From NCBI GenBank assembly GCA_020433835.1, contig JAGRBY010000414.1, positions 1-6,517 of the forward strand: DNA of 6,517 nt, written 5' to 3'. The notes beneath the pieces were generated by a model, which saw nothing but the letters and a program-made list of their open reading frames with translations, ran no database searches and was not told the origin of the DNA. Positions 5,635-6,517 of the stretch are shown in pieces. A program made the translations under genes and the position numbers. The DNA is from Anaerolineae bacterium (GTDB lineage Bacteria > Chloroflexota > Anaerolineae > 4572-78 > J111). Numbering within the stretch: the stretch's first letter is position 1; each line of letters starts with the position of its first letter.

Positions 5635-5654
5635 TCGATAATGTCTAATATCGA
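5635..5654. repeat. Inverted repeat TCGATA-N8-TATCGA upstream of the channel gene
   Basis: Perfect 6-bp arms flank an 8-nt loop, 18 bp before the channel ATG. The sequence GATAAT (5637-5642) inside it is a possible -10 box for the channel gene, but no convincing -35 is placed 16-18 bp upstream. An 8-bp palindrome with the same core (TATCGATA) occurs at 5063-5070 before the MFS gene. Confidence 0.4.
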
Positions 5655-5672
5655 GCCAGAGACTAACTGTAA

Positions 5673-6341
5673 ATGACAACAAAAACCGATCCGCCAAATG
5701 ATGCCCTCAAAGGCAAGGTTATCTACTTTTTGATCCTGGTCATCCTCAACCAATTTATGTATCCGATTACGCAGCAGGGTGGCATCTTTCTCATTTTGTA
5801 CCAGTTTCTCTATGCCTCGATGTTTGCTGCCGGGATTTATATTGCCAGCGACAGCCGTTTTCATGTGGTGGTAACGGTCTCAACGGCCCTGATCTATTTG
5901 GGCTTCGGCTTTTGGTACGCGCTTGACCCCACCGATGAATGGAAGATACTGGCCGCCTATGTGGCGCTGGTTCCTTTTTTAGCCATGGTGCTGATGGTTC
6001 TGTTCCGGTATATCTTTTTGGCGCGAACGGTCACGCATGATGTGATATACGCGGCAATTTCCATCTATCTGCTGCTTGGCGGTATTTTTGTGCCGATATA
6101 CGGTATTTTAGAGTCGCTGTGGCCGGGATCTTTGGTCGATGGAGCCGCACCTGACGCGCCGATTGTGTGGCAGCAGTTGATCTATTTCAGTTACGTCTCG
6201 CTGACCACGGCCGGCTACGGCGATTTCTTACCGGTTTCATGGTGGGCACGCTCCATTGCCAGCGCCGAAACCGTCATCGGCGTTTTATATCTGGCTATTC
6301 TGATGGCGCGGTTGGTGGGATTATTTTCGCAAAAAGAGTAA
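5673..6341 (+). CDS. Potassium channel subunit with six membrane segments
   Basis: The 222-residue membrane protein ends in a K+ channel pore module (Ion_trans_2 type). Hydrophobic segments lie at about 15-32, 37-58, 63-83, 91-116 and 122-147. A pore loop follows at about 165-188 with the selectivity filter TTAGYGD (178-184), then a last helix at 190-217. Four such subunits would form a channel in the cytoplasmic membrane. The filter has Ala where TTVGYGD is canonical; the GYG core is intact. None of the first segments has the regular Arg/Lys ladder of a voltage sensor, and there is no RCK or cyclic-nucleotide domain, as only a few residues follow the last helix. The ATG at 5673 has only a weak AGAG upstream. 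The gene is divergent from hxlR, with 164 bp between. No terminator is evident after the TAA. Ion selectivity comes from the filter; the gating stimulus is unknown. Confidence 0.92.
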   Translation: MTTKTDPPNDALKGKVIYFLILVILNQFMYPITQQGGIFLILYQFLYASMFAAGIYIASDSRFHVVVTVSTALIYLGFGFWYALDPTDEWKILAAYVALVPFLAMVLMVLFRYIFLARTVTHDVIYAAISIYLLLGGIFVPIYGILESLWPGSLVDGAAPDAPIVWQQLIYFSYVSLTTAGYGDFLPVSWWARSIASAETVIGVLYLAILMARLVGLFSQKE

Positions 6342-6342
6342 T

Positions 6343-6513
6343 GTAAGAAACTGTTTTAAAGGCCTCAAAGGATCCACAGATGGACACCGATTCTCACAGA
6401 TACTATCAAAAGTCAGATAAAAATCAGTGACTACACCTGCACTGCGCGCAGGCGCAAGTGTCCGTGTAAATCTGTGGACAACTCTGTAAACGCTGACTTT
6501 TAAGCAGCTTCTA
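6343..6513. repeat. Palindromic non-coding element with 10-bp units
   Basis: The end of the window after the channel gene holds no ORF but is strongly patterned. Bases 6373-6390 match the reverse complement of 6461-6478 at 15 of 18 positions. Outer arms 6343-6361 and about 6495-6513 match at about 14 of 19. A central hairpin CCTGC/GCAGG lies at 6436-6452. The left arm is three decamers, CACAGATGGA, CACCGATTCT and CACAGATACT (6375-6404), and the right arm has the reverse-complement pattern. A further exact 9-bp pair, AAAAGTCAG (6408-6416) with CTGACTTTT (6493-6501), crosses the main arms. It resembles a miniature dispersed palindrome rather than a terminator, since no T-run follows a stem. It may continue past the window. 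Confidence 0.7.
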
Positions 6514-6517
6514 AGCC

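Noticed and set aside
5641..5676. 11-codon leader ORF whose TGA overlaps the channel ATG
   Set aside because: An ATGA-type overlap would suit translational coupling, but the leader ATG has no Shine-Dalgarno and lies in the loop of an inverted repeat; chance is likely.

Overview
The window is a gene-dense piece of bacterial chromosome of moderate GC, with six recognisable protein genes and short intergenic gaps full of small repeats. Shine-Dalgarno sites are present for most genes, and ATG and TTG starts are both used. The mix of genes (PfkB sugar kinase, Gfo/Idh/MocA dehydrogenase, HxlR regulator, monocarboxylate-type MFS carrier, small K+ channel) and the purine-rich heptamer repeats between genes would suit a free-living heterotroph such as a member of the Chloroflexota. 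No rRNA or other marker gene is present, so that placement is only a guess.

Left part (1-3727, minus strand): a probable three-gene operon read from right to left. It begins at a sigma70-like promoter with two adjacent palindromes (3687-3727). It encodes a Gfo/Idh/MocA dehydrogenase (2541-3542), an unusual 456-residue protein with two nucleoside 2-deoxyribosyltransferase-like domains in tandem (1049-2419), and a PfkB-family carbohydrate kinase whose C-terminus lies beyond the window edge (1-1012). An enzyme family that acts on N-glycosidic bonds, next to a sugar kinase and a sugar dehydrogenase, suggests salvage or breakdown of a nucleoside-like or other glycosidic compound. The substrate cannot be read from the sequence. 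A perfect 21-bp inverted repeat sits between the first two genes.

Middle part (3804-5584, minus strand): an HxlR-type winged-helix repressor gene (5149-5508) has a good promoter and a possible self-operator. It is followed 130 bp downstream by a 12-helix MFS carrier gene (3804-5018). This looks like a regulator and transporter pair, perhaps for efflux or organic-acid transport.

Right part (5673-6517, plus strand): divergent from hxlR is a six-helix, voltage-sensor-less K+ channel subunit (5673-6341) with the filter TTAGYGD. Downstream, to the window edge, lies a non-coding palindromic element of about 170 bp built partly from 10-bp units related to CACAGATNNN.

No phage, CRISPR, transposase, tRNA or rRNA is visible, and no gene-free stretch exceeds 300 bases. 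The least ordinary items are the tandem deoxyribosyltransferase-like protein and its operon, the hairpin-forming heptamer repeats, and the decamer palindrome at the right end.
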